Part shown: positions 19,820-28,590 of the stretch, piece by piece | How the letters are laid out: each line of letters starts with the position of its first letter | How positions within the stretch are numbered: position 1 is the stretch's first letter | Source of the DNA: Streptomyces sp. MMBL 11-1 | GTDB lineage: Bacteria; Actinomycetota; Actinomycetes; Streptomycetales; Streptomycetaceae | Assembly (NCBI RefSeq): GCF_028622875.1 | Contig: NZ_CP117709.1 | Span: 4,901,001-4,965,000, forward strand | Length of the DNA stretch: 64,000 nucleotides | Reading direction: 5' to 3' | The notes under the pieces: generated by a model | Seen by the model: the letters and a program-made list of their open reading frames with translations, nothing else | Database searches by the model: none | What the model was told of the DNA's origin: nothing | Made by a program: the position numbers and the translations under genes

Positions 19820-22800
19820 GTGGACGACTACGCGGGTCGGGTGCTTGCCGACCGCTACCGCCTTCCGCTGCCCCCGTCCGATGGGTACGAACTGGCCGAG
19901 ACCCGGGCGTTTGATACGTACAGCGGACAGGAAGTCCTGGTCCGTCAGGTGCCGTTGCCGGAGATCGTGGACGCGGAGGTGCTCGACGCCGACGGACAGC
20001 CCTCCGTGTCCGGACGCGCCACCGGGCGAGCGGTCCGCGGCGGAGCGGACCCGGCGGTCCGGAGGGCGATCGAGGCCGCGCAGGCCGCCGCCCAGGTGCC
20101 CGATCACCCCCGGCTCGACCAGGTCTTCGACGTGTTCGCCGAAGCGGGCTCGCTGTGGATAGTGAGCGAGCTCGTCGCGGCCCGCCCGCTCGCCGCCCTC
20201 CTCGCCGAACGCCCCCTCACCCCCTACCGGGCGGCCGAGATCGGCTCCGACGTGCTCACCGCCCTGCGGGTGCTGCACGCCCACGGCTGGACGCACCGCA
20301 ACATCACCGTGCGCACGGTCCTGGTCTGCGACGACGGCCGCGTCATGCTCACCGGTCTCGCGGCGGGCGCCGCCGAGGAGGCGCTCTGCGGATACGCCCC
20401 CGGGCCGGCGCCCGACACCGACCCGGTGGCAGGCCCCACGACATACGGCATCCCGGCCGTCGACCATGCCGCGCCGGGCGAGTTCGGCGGGTTCCACGCG
20501 CTCCCGCCGGCCAGGAGCGAAGCGGAACACGCGACCGACGAGGGCTACGGATCCGTCGAGCGCTACGCGGACGACGAGCGCTACGCGGACGACGAGGAGT
20601 ACGCGGACGTCGAGGAGTACGCCGACGTTCAGGAGTACGCCGATGCCGACGGCGGCGAGGTCCGGGAGGACGGCGGGGGCAGGGCGGGCCGAGGGCTCTC
20701 CGTCCCGTCGCTGCCGGAGGGATACGTGCCGCGCCGGGACGACAGCCGGGCCGATGACCGGGACGGTGACCGGGCCGACGACCGCGACGGTGACCGGGCC
20801 GACGGCCGGTTCGGAGGGCCGTACGACCTGCCGCAGGGCCGGGAAGCCGAGCCCTTCGGGCCGCACGCCGGCCAGGAGATCGTCCCGCGCCCCGCCGCCC
20901 CCGCCGTCCCGTACACCGCCGTCCCGCCCCCCGCCGAGCCGGGCGCCGCGAGCGCCGCCCAGCTGCGCGCCGCGCGCGCCGGGGCCATCGCCGCCTACCG
21001 GGCGGGCGCACGGGCCGCCGCCCGGGTCGCCGAGGACCGGCAGCAGACCGACCGCGCCCCCGCCGACCTCACGAAGTCGCCGCCGGAAGGGCGCCCGGGT
21101 GCCAACGGCGGCACCGAAGGCGGAGCCGACGAGGACGGGGACACCGGCGTCCTCCCGCCGCAGCGCCCCGTCCCCGGCGCCCCGTCCCCGGATTCCCTCG
21201 TGGCCCCCCGGCCGGCCGGCCCCTGGGGCATCCCCGCCGAGGACCCCTACGACGACGAGGACGACGAGGACGACGAGGACGGCCCCCGCCCGGCGGGCCG
21301 CCGCGTCCACCTCGCCGGGACCTGGGACGACGGGCCCGGTGCGCGGCCCGTCTCCGCGGGCGGCTCCGGCGAGGACGCGCTGCGCGCCGACTCCCGGCGG
21401 CCCGGCGCGCAGCCCCCCGCTCCCCAGCAGCTCGCCCGCACCGCGCCCCGGGACGGGCGGACCGCCCCCCGGACCTGGGAGGAAGCCGTCGCGGGCGGCG
21501 ACGAGCCCGCCGTCTACCGGGGCCCCGCCACCCCGCTCGCCGCCGAACGCGCCCGCCAGACACGGATCGCCGTCGTCGGAGCCGTCACCGAGCGCTGGGC
21601 GCCCGAGCAGGCGGGCCCGGTCCACGAGAACTGGCAGCTCGCGCCCCCGATCGGCCCTTCCACCGACCTGTGGGCGCTCGGCGCCCTGCTCTACCGCGCC
21701 GTCCAGGGCCACGCCCCCTACCCCGAGGAGAACGCGGCCGAACTCGTCCAGATGGTGTGCGGGGAGCCGCCCGCCTTCGCGGAGGAGTGCGGCCCGCTGC
21801 GGCCCGTCGTCGAGTCGCTGCTGCGCCAGGACCCCACGGAGCGGCCGGACTTCGAGGAGCTGCGCGGCTGGCTGCGCTCGCTGGTGCGTTCCGCTCCGGA
21901 GCCGGAGGCGGGCGCCGACGTCGTGCCGCTGCCCGCGTCCGACGCCGCCCGGCTCCCCGTCGTACGCCGCCGGGGCGAGCTGGTCCGCCGGCGCTGGGGC
22001 CGCTTCGGCGGCGGCGCGGCGCACGGCAGGCACCGCCAGGGGAAGCGCCCGCCGCCGCCGGGACAGCGCGGCGGCGGCAAGCAGCGGGACCGGCAGGACT
22101 CGCTGCTGCCGCCCGACCGGTCCGTGCGCATGCCCGTGGAGACCTGGGAGGAGGAGCGCCCGGCCCGCGCACCGCGTGCGCCCAAGGGCCCCCGGGTCCT
22201 GCGGGAACCGCCGCGCCGGGGCGAGAAGTCCTCCTCCCCGCGCAGTCTGGGCCGCCTGCTGCTCGTCCTCATCCTGCTGCTGATGGCCGCCGCCGTCGCG
22301 TACGCGGTGATGTTCCTGCCGAAGCAGGAGACGGGCGAGGAGGGCGGAGCCCCGGGGACCTCACCCACCGGGTCCGCCGCACCGCCCGCCGCCTCGGGGG
22401 AGCCCGAGCCGCCCGCCTCGTCCACCGGGTCCGCCGATCCCGGCTCCCAGCAGCCGCAGACGAGCCGCTCGGCCATCGCGCTCGCCCCCGGCTACGCGCT
22501 CCGCAAGGACGCGGAGGGCTTCGAGGTCGGCGTACCGAAGGACTGGCAGCGCAGCCCCGCCAACGCGGACCGGCAGATCCGCTACGGCAGCGACGGGTTC
22601 ACCCTCCTCGTGGTGCCCGGCCGGGACACGGTCAAGGCGGGGGGCCGCGACCCGCTGGACTACCAGCGGGACAAGGAGCCCGAGCTCCAGCCGTTCCGGG
22701 ACTCCAGCTGGTCCTCCTCGTCCGGGCTGCGCCGGGTCGACGTCGGCCGGCAGGCCATGGCCGAGGGGCAGTTCACCTGGCAGGAGAGCGGCGGGCGCGA

Positions 22801-22933
22801 GGTGTTCGTCCGTAATCTCGCCATGATCGTCGACGGCAGGTACCACGTCATCCAGGTCATCGGGCCCGAGAGCGGCCGGGACAAGGTCACCGAGATCTAC
22901 GAGCAGGCCATCGCCTCGTACCGGGTCACCTGA
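19820..22933 (+). CDS. Transmembrane Ser/Thr pseudokinase with large insert
   Basis: 1037 residues. The fold is recognisable but every catalytic element is lost: no Gly-rich loop (LPLPPSDGYELAE), VAVK Lys replaced by Arg42 (VLVRQV), HRD replaced by HRN (Asn161), DFG replaced by TGL (178-180). The late subdomains return as WAPEQ (about 592) and DLWALGALLYRAVQG. Between them lie about 400 disordered residues with five EYADDE-type hexapeptide repeats (247-276) and DRDGDRAD repeats. A membrane helix is at about 811-832, followed by an outer domain ending SYRVT. GTG start with GGGGAGG upstream. It probably binds nucleotide weakly or not at all and may scaffold or regulate the neighbouring kinases. 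Confidence 0.9.
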   Translation: MDDYAGRVLADRYRLPLPPSDGYELAETRAFDTYSGQEVLVRQVPLPEIVDAEVLDADGQPSVSGRATGRAVRGGADPAVRRAIEAAQAAAQVPDHPRLDQVFDVFAEAGSLWIVSELVAARPLAALLAERPLTPYRAAEIGSDVLTALRVLHAHGWTHRNITVRTVLVCDDGRVMLTGLAAGAAEEALCGYAPGPAPDTDPVAGPTTYGIPAVDHAAPGEFGGFHALPPARSEAEHATDEGYGSVERYADDERYADDEEYADVEEYADVQEYADADGGEVREDGGGRAGRGLSVPSLPEGYVPRRDDSRADDRDGDRADDRDGDRADGRFGGPYDLPQGREAEPFGPHAGQEIVPRPAAPAVPYTAVPPPAEPGAASAAQLRAARAGAIAAYRAGARAAARVAEDRQQTDRAPADLTKSPPEGRPGANGGTEGGADEDGDTGVLPPQRPVPGAPSPDSLVAPRPAGPWGIPAEDPYDDEDDEDDEDGPRPAGRRVHLAGTWDDGPGARPVSAGGSGEDALRADSRRPGAQPPAPQQLARTAPRDGRTAPRTWEEAVAGGDEPAVYRGPATPLAAERARQTRIAVVGAVTERWAPEQAGPVHENWQLAPPIGPSTDLWALGALLYRAVQGHAPYPEENAAELVQMVCGEPPAFAEECGPLRPVVESLLRQDPTERPDFEELRGWLRSLVRSAPEPEAGADVVPLPASDAARLPVVRRRGELVRRRWGRFGGGAAHGRHRQGKRPPPPGQRGGGKQRDRQDSLLPPDRSVRMPVETWEEERPARAPRAPKGPRVLREPPRRGEKSSSPRSLGRLLLVLILLLMAAAVAYAVMFLPKQETGEEGGAPGTSPTGSAAPPAASGEPEPPASSTGSADPGSQQPQTSRSAIALAPGYALRKDAEGFEVGVPKDWQRSPANADRQIRYGSDGFTLLVVPGRDTVKAGGRDPLDYQRDKEPELQPFRDSSWSSSSGLRRVDVGRQAMAEGQFTWQESGGREVFVRNLAMIVDGRYHVIQVIGPESGRDKVTEIYEQAIASYRVT
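20558..20647 (+). repeat. Five 18-bp tandem repeats in the pseudokinase
   Basis: Five six-codon units, ERYADD, ERYADD, EEYADV, EEYADV, QEYADA, lie in frame in the disordered insert. They are acidic with one Tyr per unit. Copy number could vary among strains without breaking the frame. Confidence 0.8.
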
Positions 22934-23152
22934 CCACCGGTCACACCCGGGCACACCCGGCCGCGCGCGGGTCGTCGTCCGGCCGCGTGCGCCCGTGCTC
23001 CCGCCTGACCACACGTCATCCCCGCCGCCGCGCCCGGGATGTTGTGCGGTACCGGCAACCATCACAGTGCGGTCTCGTGGGCGATCCCCCGTTCCGCCTC
23101 ACCGCTTCGCCTCCGTAATCTGGCAATTCGAGGAACGGGGCGGGGACATCAC

Positions 23153-24904
23153 GTGGATCGATCACAGGGCACGGACACGGGTCTGGTGCTGGCGGGGCGC
23201 TACCGGCTGGGCGAGGTCCTCGGCCGGGGTGGCATGGGCAAGGTCTGGCGCGCCCACGACGAGGTGCTGCACCGCACGGTCGCCGTCAAGGAGTTGACCG
23301 CCGGGCTGTACGTCGCCGAGGCCGACCGGCTCGTCCTGCACGCCAGGACGCAGAAGGAGGCGCGGGCGGCGGCGCGCATCACGCACCCCGGCGTCGTCAC
23401 CGTCCACGACGTGATCGAGTACGACAACCGCCCCTGGATCGTCATGCAGTACGTCGACGGGCCCTCGCTCGCCGACGCCGCCAAGGAGAGCGGCGAGGTC
23501 GCCCCGCGCGAGGCGGCCCGCATCGGGCTGCACGTGCTGAGCGCCCTGCGCGCCGCCCACGGCGCCGGGGTGCTGCACCGCGACGTCAAGCCGGGCAACG
23601 TCCTGCTGGCGCGCGACGGGCAGGTGCTGCTGACCGACTTCGGGATCGCCGCGATCGAGGGCGACTCCACCATCACCCGTACCGGCGAACTGGTCGGCTC
23701 CATCGACTACCTGGCGCCGGAACGGGTACGCGGCGGCGACCCGGGGCCGGCCTCCGACCTCTGGTCCCTGGGCGCGACGCTGTACACGGCGGTCGAGGGG
23801 ACCTCCCCGTTCCGCCGCACGTCCCCGATCTCCACCATGCAGGCCGTCGTCACCGAGGAGCCGCCCGCCCCGGTCAACGCCGGTCCGCTCGGCGCCGTGA
23901 TCACCGCGCTGCTCCGCAAGGACCCGGACGACCGGCCGACGGCCGCGCAGACCGAGCAGATGCTGCTGGACGCCATGGACGGCCGCGAACCCCGCGCCGC
24001 CCAGGCGCACGTGCCGACCCAGCGCTTCTCCGAGGACACCCGGTACGCCTACCAGGACGCGAACGGCGCGGGCGGCCCCAACGGCCCCGGCGGTCCCAAC
24101 GGTCCTGGCGGCCCCAACGGCTCCGACGGCGCCACCGCCCGGCTGCCCGGAGCGGCCCTCTCCACGGCCGGACCTCCCGCCCCCGGCCCGGACTCCGCCG
24201 CCCCGGTCACCGGTCCCGCCTCCGCCCCGGTGGTCCGGCGCGCCGGGTCCCGGTGGCGCACGGTGCTCCTCGTGGTCGTCGCCGCCGCCGTCCTGGGGGG
24301 CGGGGCCGGGCTCTTCGCGATGAAGTACGGCGAGGGTTCGAAGGCCCCGGGCCCCGTCGGCGGCGGTACGGTCGCCGGCGGCACACCGTCCACGGAGCAG
24401 AGCTCCCCGGAGCCCGCCGCCCCCTCCGAGGGGACATCGGAGATACCCGACGGCTGGCACCGGGTCGACGACCCGGCGGGGTTCAGCCTGATCGTGCCGG
24501 AGGACTGGAAACGACAGATCCAGGACGGCCAGATCGACTACACGCCGGACGACGGGGCCCACCGGATCCGCATCAGCGTCGACCCGGACCCGGACTTCGG
24601 CCATCCGTATCTGCACATGGAGAACATGGAGGAGCAGCTCGCCGCGCGGCTGCCGGGCTATCAGCGGATCGGGATGGAGAAGAACACCTTCCGCGACCGG
24701 CCGGGCGCCCTCTGGGAGTTCACCTGGAACGAGACCAAGGACCACCCGGGGCCCCGGCACGGGATCGACCAGATGTACTACGGCGGTCCCGGCGGCCCCG
24801 AGTACGCGCTGTACCTGACGGCCCCGCAGGAGGGCTGGGAGGCCAGCCGCGAGAAGTTCGACATCATGCTGCGCAGCTGGAGCGCCCCGAAACCCCGGCA
24901 GTGA
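23153..24904 (+). CDS. Transmembrane Ser/Thr protein kinase 2
   Basis: 583 residues. Complete kinase domain: LGRGGMGKV, Lys46, HRDVKPGN with Asp144, DFG with Asp162, and an APE triplet in YLAPERV. The linker contains a short collagen-like GPN/GPG run (about 303-323). One membrane helix (TVLLVVVAAAVLGGGAGLF) separates it from an outer domain that begins PDGWHRVDDPAGFSLIVPEDW and runs to the end. The outer domain resembles those of the pseudokinase and kinase 1 in the pattern Gly-x-aromatic...Pro-x-Asp-Trp. GTG 23153 is chosen because it starts next to the kinase domain; upstream frame to 23039 is non-conserved. It is the third gene of the cluster. Confidence 0.94.
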   Translation: MDRSQGTDTGLVLAGRYRLGEVLGRGGMGKVWRAHDEVLHRTVAVKELTAGLYVAEADRLVLHARTQKEARAAARITHPGVVTVHDVIEYDNRPWIVMQYVDGPSLADAAKESGEVAPREAARIGLHVLSALRAAHGAGVLHRDVKPGNVLLARDGQVLLTDFGIAAIEGDSTITRTGELVGSIDYLAPERVRGGDPGPASDLWSLGATLYTAVEGTSPFRRTSPISTMQAVVTEEPPAPVNAGPLGAVITALLRKDPDDRPTAAQTEQMLLDAMDGREPRAAQAHVPTQRFSEDTRYAYQDANGAGGPNGPGGPNGPGGPNGSDGATARLPGAALSTAGPPAPGPDSAAPVTGPASAPVVRRAGSRWRTVLLVVVAAAVLGGGAGLFAMKYGEGSKAPGPVGGGTVAGGTPSTEQSSPEPAAPSEGTSEIPDGWHRVDDPAGFSLIVPEDWKRQIQDGQIDYTPDDGAHRIRISVDPDPDFGHPYLHMENMEEQLAARLPGYQRIGMEKNTFRDRPGALWEFTWNETKDHPGPRHGIDQMYYGGPGGPEYALYLTAPQEGWEASREKFDIMLRSWSAPKPRQ

Positions 24905-25021
24905 GCGCGGCGCCCGGGTGAGCGCCCGTTGCTCCGGCCCGGTCGCGAGACGGTCACGGCTCCGCATCCGGTGACCACCCCCGGTGGTACCGGGCCCGGC
25001 GCGTGATCCAGGATGGAGGAC

Positions 25022-26728
25022 ATGACAGATCACGGGGGATGGGCGAACCAGCCCACCAGCTACGGAATCCAGCCGCCGCAGACACCGGGCGGTTTCGGCG
25101 CGCCCCATTCCGCGCCCCATTCCGCCCCCCACCCCGCGCCTCATCCCGCGCCTCATCCCGCGCCCCCGGCGCACATTCCGTCCCCCACCGTCCGTGCGAG
25201 CGTCCCGGACAGTGCGGTGAACCGGCTGATCGGCGGGCGCTACCGGCTGCTCGCCCGGCTCGGGCACGGCGGCATGGGCACGGTGTGGCGGGCCCACGAC
25301 GAGGTCGTCGACCGTGAGGTGGCCGTCAAGGAACCGCGCGTACCGGAACACCTCGGCGAGCGCGAGCACAGCATGGTGCACCAGCGCATGCAGCGCGAGG
25401 CGCGGGCCGCCGCCCGGATCGACCACCCCTCCGTCGTGACCGTCCACGACGTGGTCGTCGAGGACGGCAAGCCGTGGATCGTCATGGAGCTGGTGCGCGG
25501 CCCGTCGCTCGGCGACCGCCTCCAGGAAGGCACCCTGGACCCCCGCGAGGCGGCCAGGATCGGCCTCGCCGTGCTCGACGCGCTGATGGCCGCCCACGCG
25601 ATCGGCATCCTGCACCGGGATGTCAAGCCGGACAACGTCATGCTCGGCACCGGCGACCGGGTCGTCCTCACCGACTTCGGGATCGCCCAGGTCGAGGGCG
25701 AACAGCAGCTCACCGAGACCGGCGCGTTCGTCGGCTCGCCCGAGTACATCTCACCGGAGCGGGTCCTCGGGCAGCGCCCCGGACCGGAGTCGGACCTGTG
25801 GTCGCTGGGCGTCGTGCTGTACGCGGCGGTCGAGGGGATGTCCCCGTACCGCCGCTCGCACACCCCGGCCACCCTCCAGGCCGTGCTGTCCGCCGAGCCG
25901 CAGGTGCCCGCCCGTGGCACGGGCGCGTTCGGCGCGCTCGTCATGCAGCTGCTCCGCAAGGACCCCGCCGCGCGCCCGCCGGCCGCCGAGGTCCGCCGGA
26001 CGCTTCAGCAGCTGGCCTCGCCGGCCCCGGCGCAGGCGGCCTCCGTGTACGGGGCGGTCTCCGCAGGCGCAGGCGGGGGCGGCGGCAGCAAGTGGGTGCC
26101 GCCCGTCCTGCACCGCAACCGTGTCGCCCAGTTCGCGCTCGGCGGCGGGGCGCTGGCGGTGGCGGCCTCGCTCGTCCTGATCCTGCTGAACCCGTTCGCG
26201 GGCGACGGGCCGCCCGAGGGCTGGCAGGTCCGGCCGGAGAACGAGGTGCTGTCGGCGGACGTCGCCGTGCCGGAGGAGTACAAGCGGGTCCAGGAGGACG
26301 GCGACGCCGAGCTGGTCTGGTACGCGGACCCCAGCGGGGTCTTCGAGATCTCCTTCTGGCACCGCGACCCGAAGAGCGACGACAGCATGGACGACGACGA
26401 CCCCGGCGTCGACCCGAAGGCCCGCAAGGAGTTCTACGAGAAGGGCTCGCAGAGCTCCACCCGTATGGAGGAGGCCTCCGTCGCGTACAACGACGCCACG
26501 CACGAGGGACGCAAGGCGGTCGAGATGACCACCGAGTTCGTCCCCTACCCCTCGTCCGGCGACGACCCGGTGCGCTACCGCTACCGGGAGCTGCTGATCC
26601 CGGGCAAGAAGACGGACGACCCCTACTGGCACGTGCGGGTGCGGATGCCCGCCAAGGGGGAGGCGGCGAAGGACGGCGACGCGATCTTCACCGAGGTCAC
26701 CGACGGGCTGAAGATTCACGCTTCCTGA
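25022..26728 (+). CDS. Transmembrane Ser/Thr protein kinase 3
   Basis: 568 residues. An unusual N-terminal tail holds five APHS/APHP units (27-48) before an intact kinase domain: LGHGGMGTV, Lys103, HRDVKPDN with Asp200, DFG with Asp218, SPE. A short linker, one membrane helix (QFALGGGALAVAASLVLILL) and an outer domain (GWQVRPENEVLSADVAVPEEY onward, acidic DDDDPG stretch) follow. ATG 25022 lies 5 bases after GGAGGA. The preceding in-frame ATG at 25013 would overlap the ribosome site and is rejected. It closes the kinase cluster; the next gene is metabolic and is separated by an inverted repeat. Confidence 0.94.
   Translation: MTDHGGWANQPTSYGIQPPQTPGGFGAPHSAPHSAPHPAPHPAPHPAPPAHIPSPTVRASVPDSAVNRLIGGRYRLLARLGHGGMGTVWRAHDEVVDREVAVKEPRVPEHLGEREHSMVHQRMQREARAAARIDHPSVVTVHDVVVEDGKPWIVMELVRGPSLGDRLQEGTLDPREAARIGLAVLDALMAAHAIGILHRDVKPDNVMLGTGDRVVLTDFGIAQVEGEQQLTETGAFVGSPEYISPERVLGQRPGPESDLWSLGVVLYAAVEGMSPYRRSHTPATLQAVLSAEPQVPARGTGAFGALVMQLLRKDPAARPPAAEVRRTLQQLASPAPAQAASVYGAVSAGAGGGGGSKWVPPVLHRNRVAQFALGGGALAVAASLVLILLNPFAGDGPPEGWQVRPENEVLSADVAVPEEYKRVQEDGDAELVWYADPSGVFEISFWHRDPKSDDSMDDDDPGVDPKARKEFYEKGSQSSTRMEEASVAYNDATHEGRKAVEMTTEFVPYPSSGDDPVRYRYRELLIPGKKTDDPYWHVRVRMPAKGEAAKDGDAIFTEVTDGLKIHAS
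25100..25159 (+). repeat. Five 12-bp tandem repeats in kinase 3 N-terminus
   Basis: Four-codon units coding APHS, APHS, APHP, APHP, APHP. In frame, near the start of the protein, ahead of the kinase domain. Confidence 0.8.
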
Positions 26729-26766
26729 GCGTCGCGGGCCGGCCGCCGCGCCGCGGTCGGCCGCAT

Positions 26767-26806
26767 AGCCACTGATCAGCGGTTATGTCGCCAGCGATCA
26801 CTGGCT
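26767..26806. repeat. Inverted repeat between kinase 3 and SSADH gene
   Basis: AGCCACTGATC (26767-26777) and GATCACTGGCT (26796-26806) match at 10 of 11 positions around an 18-base loop. It could be a terminator for the kinase genes or an operator for the next gene. Confidence 0.45.
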
Positions 26807-26865
26807 CGTTCGGGACGGGGGCCGGGCGGGGGCCGGGCCGGGGCGGCGGGTCCTGTGAAAAACTG

Positions 26866-26879
26866 TTACCCACGGGTAC
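26866..26879. promoter_or_regulatory. Candidate operator before the SSADH gene
   Basis: TTACCC-AC-GGGTAC is a near-palindrome 34 bases before the start codon, in the size range of TetR- or GntR-type operators. No regulator gene is adjacent. Weak evidence. Confidence 0.3.
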
Positions 26880-26912
26880 CCAAAGCCTCCGCCTGGACAT
26901 ACTCTCGGCCTC

Positions 26913-28529
26913 ATGACGGACTCGCAGGCCCCTGACGCCCCTCTCGGCACGAACTCCGTGGCGGTCGCCCCCGCCGGGGTGCGTACCGCCGCCGACGTGG
27001 TCACCCCCGAGGTGATCGCCCGGCTGGCCCGCGGTGTCGTCGGGTCGGGCCGCACGGCGAACCACACCCCCTTCACCGGGGAGAAGCTGGCCGACCTGCC
27101 CGAGTCCACCCCCGAGGACGTCGCCACCGCCTTCGACCGGGCCCGCGCCGCCCAGCCCGTCTGGGCCGCCGTCCCCGTACGGCAGCGGGCCGCCGTTCTG
27201 CTGCGCTTCCACGACCTCGTCCTCAGCCGCCAGTCCGAGGTGCTCGACCTCATCCAGCTGGAGACCGGCAAGGCCCGTCTGCACGCCCACGAGGAGGTGC
27301 AGGCCGTCGCCGTCGCCGCCCGCCACTACGGGCGCAAGGCCACCGCCTACCTCAAGCCCCGCCGCCACACCGGCGTCGTCCCGACCCTCACCAAGGTCAC
27401 CGAACTGCGCCAGCCGCGCGGCGTCGTCGGCCAGATCGCCCCCTGGAACTACCCGCTCGAACTCTCCGTGGGCGACGCGCTGCCCGCGTTCGTCTCCGGG
27501 AACGCCGTCGTGATGAAGCCCGACACGGAGACCGCGCTCACCGCCCTGTGGGCCCGCGACCTGCTGATCGAGGCCGGACTGCCCGCCGAGGTCTTCCAGG
27601 TCGTCCTCGGCGAGGGACCCGTCGTGGGGCCCGAGGTCGTCAGCCGCGCCGACTACGTCTCCTTCACCGGCTCCACCCGCACCGGCCGCGAGGTCGCCGT
27701 CGGCGCCGCGTCCCGGCTGGTCGGCGTCTCCCTGGAGCTCGGCGGCAAGAACGCCATGCTCGTGCTCGAGGACGCCGACGTCGAGAAGGCCGCGGCCGGA
27801 GCCGTCCGCGCCTGCTTCTCCTCCGCCGGACAGCTCTGCATCTCCATCGAGCGGCTGTACGTCCACGAGTCCGTCGCCGACGACTTCGTGCAGCGTTTCG
27901 CCACCCGGACGAGGGCCATGCGGCTCGGCAGCGCCCTCGCCTACGGGGCGGACATGGGCTCCCTCGTCGGCGAACGCCAGCTGGAGACCGTCACGCGCCA
28001 CGTCGACGAGGCCGTCGAGAAGGGCGCGAAGCTCGTCGCCGGCGGCGTCGCCCGCCCCGACATCGGCCCGCTGTTCTACGAGCCGACCATCCTCGACGGG
28101 GTGGAGGCCCCGATGGCCGTCTGCACCGAGGAGACCTTCGGGCCGGTCGTCTCGGTCTACCGCTTCAGCGACGAGGACGAGGTGATCGCGCTGGCCAACG
28201 CCACCCCGTACGGCCTCAACTCCAGCGTCTGGACCACCGACTCCCGTCGCGGCCATCAGGTCGCCGCCCGGCTGCGCACCGGTACCGTCAACATCAACGA
28301 GGGGTACGCCCCCGCCTACGGCAGCGTCCAGTCCCCGATGGGCGGCATGAAGGAGTCCGGCCTCGGCCGGCGGCACGGCTCCGAGGGCATCCTCAAGTAC
28401 ACCGAGGTCCAGACCGTCGCCCAGCAGCGGCTGATCCCCCTCGCGCCCGCCTTCGGGATGGACGACGAGAAGTACGCCGCGTTCATGACCCGCAGCCTCA
28501 AGGCGATGAAGGCGTTCCGGCTGCGCTGA
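26913..28529 (+). CDS. gabD2: Succinate-semialdehyde dehydrogenase (GabD2 type)
   Basis: 538 residues of the aldehyde dehydrogenase superfamily. Visible are the Asn-containing APWNYPLELS, the NAD-binding FTGSTRTGREV, the general base Glu in LELGGKN, the nucleophile Cys in SSAGQLCIS and EETFGPVVSVYRF. It oxidises succinic semialdehyde to succinate with NAD(P)+, linking GABA or 2-oxoglutarate decarboxylation products to the TCA cycle. Sequence features fit the actinobacterial GabD2 branch, but other semialdehydes are possible. The ATG has no strong ribosome site; CATACT 10 bases before it could be a -10 of a near-leaderless message. Confidence 0.88.
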   Translation: MTDSQAPDAPLGTNSVAVAPAGVRTAADVVTPEVIARLARGVVGSGRTANHTPFTGEKLADLPESTPEDVATAFDRARAAQPVWAAVPVRQRAAVLLRFHDLVLSRQSEVLDLIQLETGKARLHAHEEVQAVAVAARHYGRKATAYLKPRRHTGVVPTLTKVTELRQPRGVVGQIAPWNYPLELSVGDALPAFVSGNAVVMKPDTETALTALWARDLLIEAGLPAEVFQVVLGEGPVVGPEVVSRADYVSFTGSTRTGREVAVGAASRLVGVSLELGGKNAMLVLEDADVEKAAAGAVRACFSSAGQLCISIERLYVHESVADDFVQRFATRTRAMRLGSALAYGADMGSLVGERQLETVTRHVDEAVEKGAKLVAGGVARPDIGPLFYEPTILDGVEAPMAVCTEETFGPVVSVYRFSDEDEVIALANATPYGLNSSVWTTDSRRGHQVAARLRTGTVNINEGYAPAYGSVQSPMGGMKESGLGRRHGSEGILKYTEVQTVAQQRLIPLAPAFGMDDEKYAAFMTRSLKAMKAFRLR

Positions 28530-28590
28530 ACGCCCCGCAGGACGCAGCCGCTTCCGCCCTTTTCGTACCGATCCCGTTCCGAGGAGTGCC

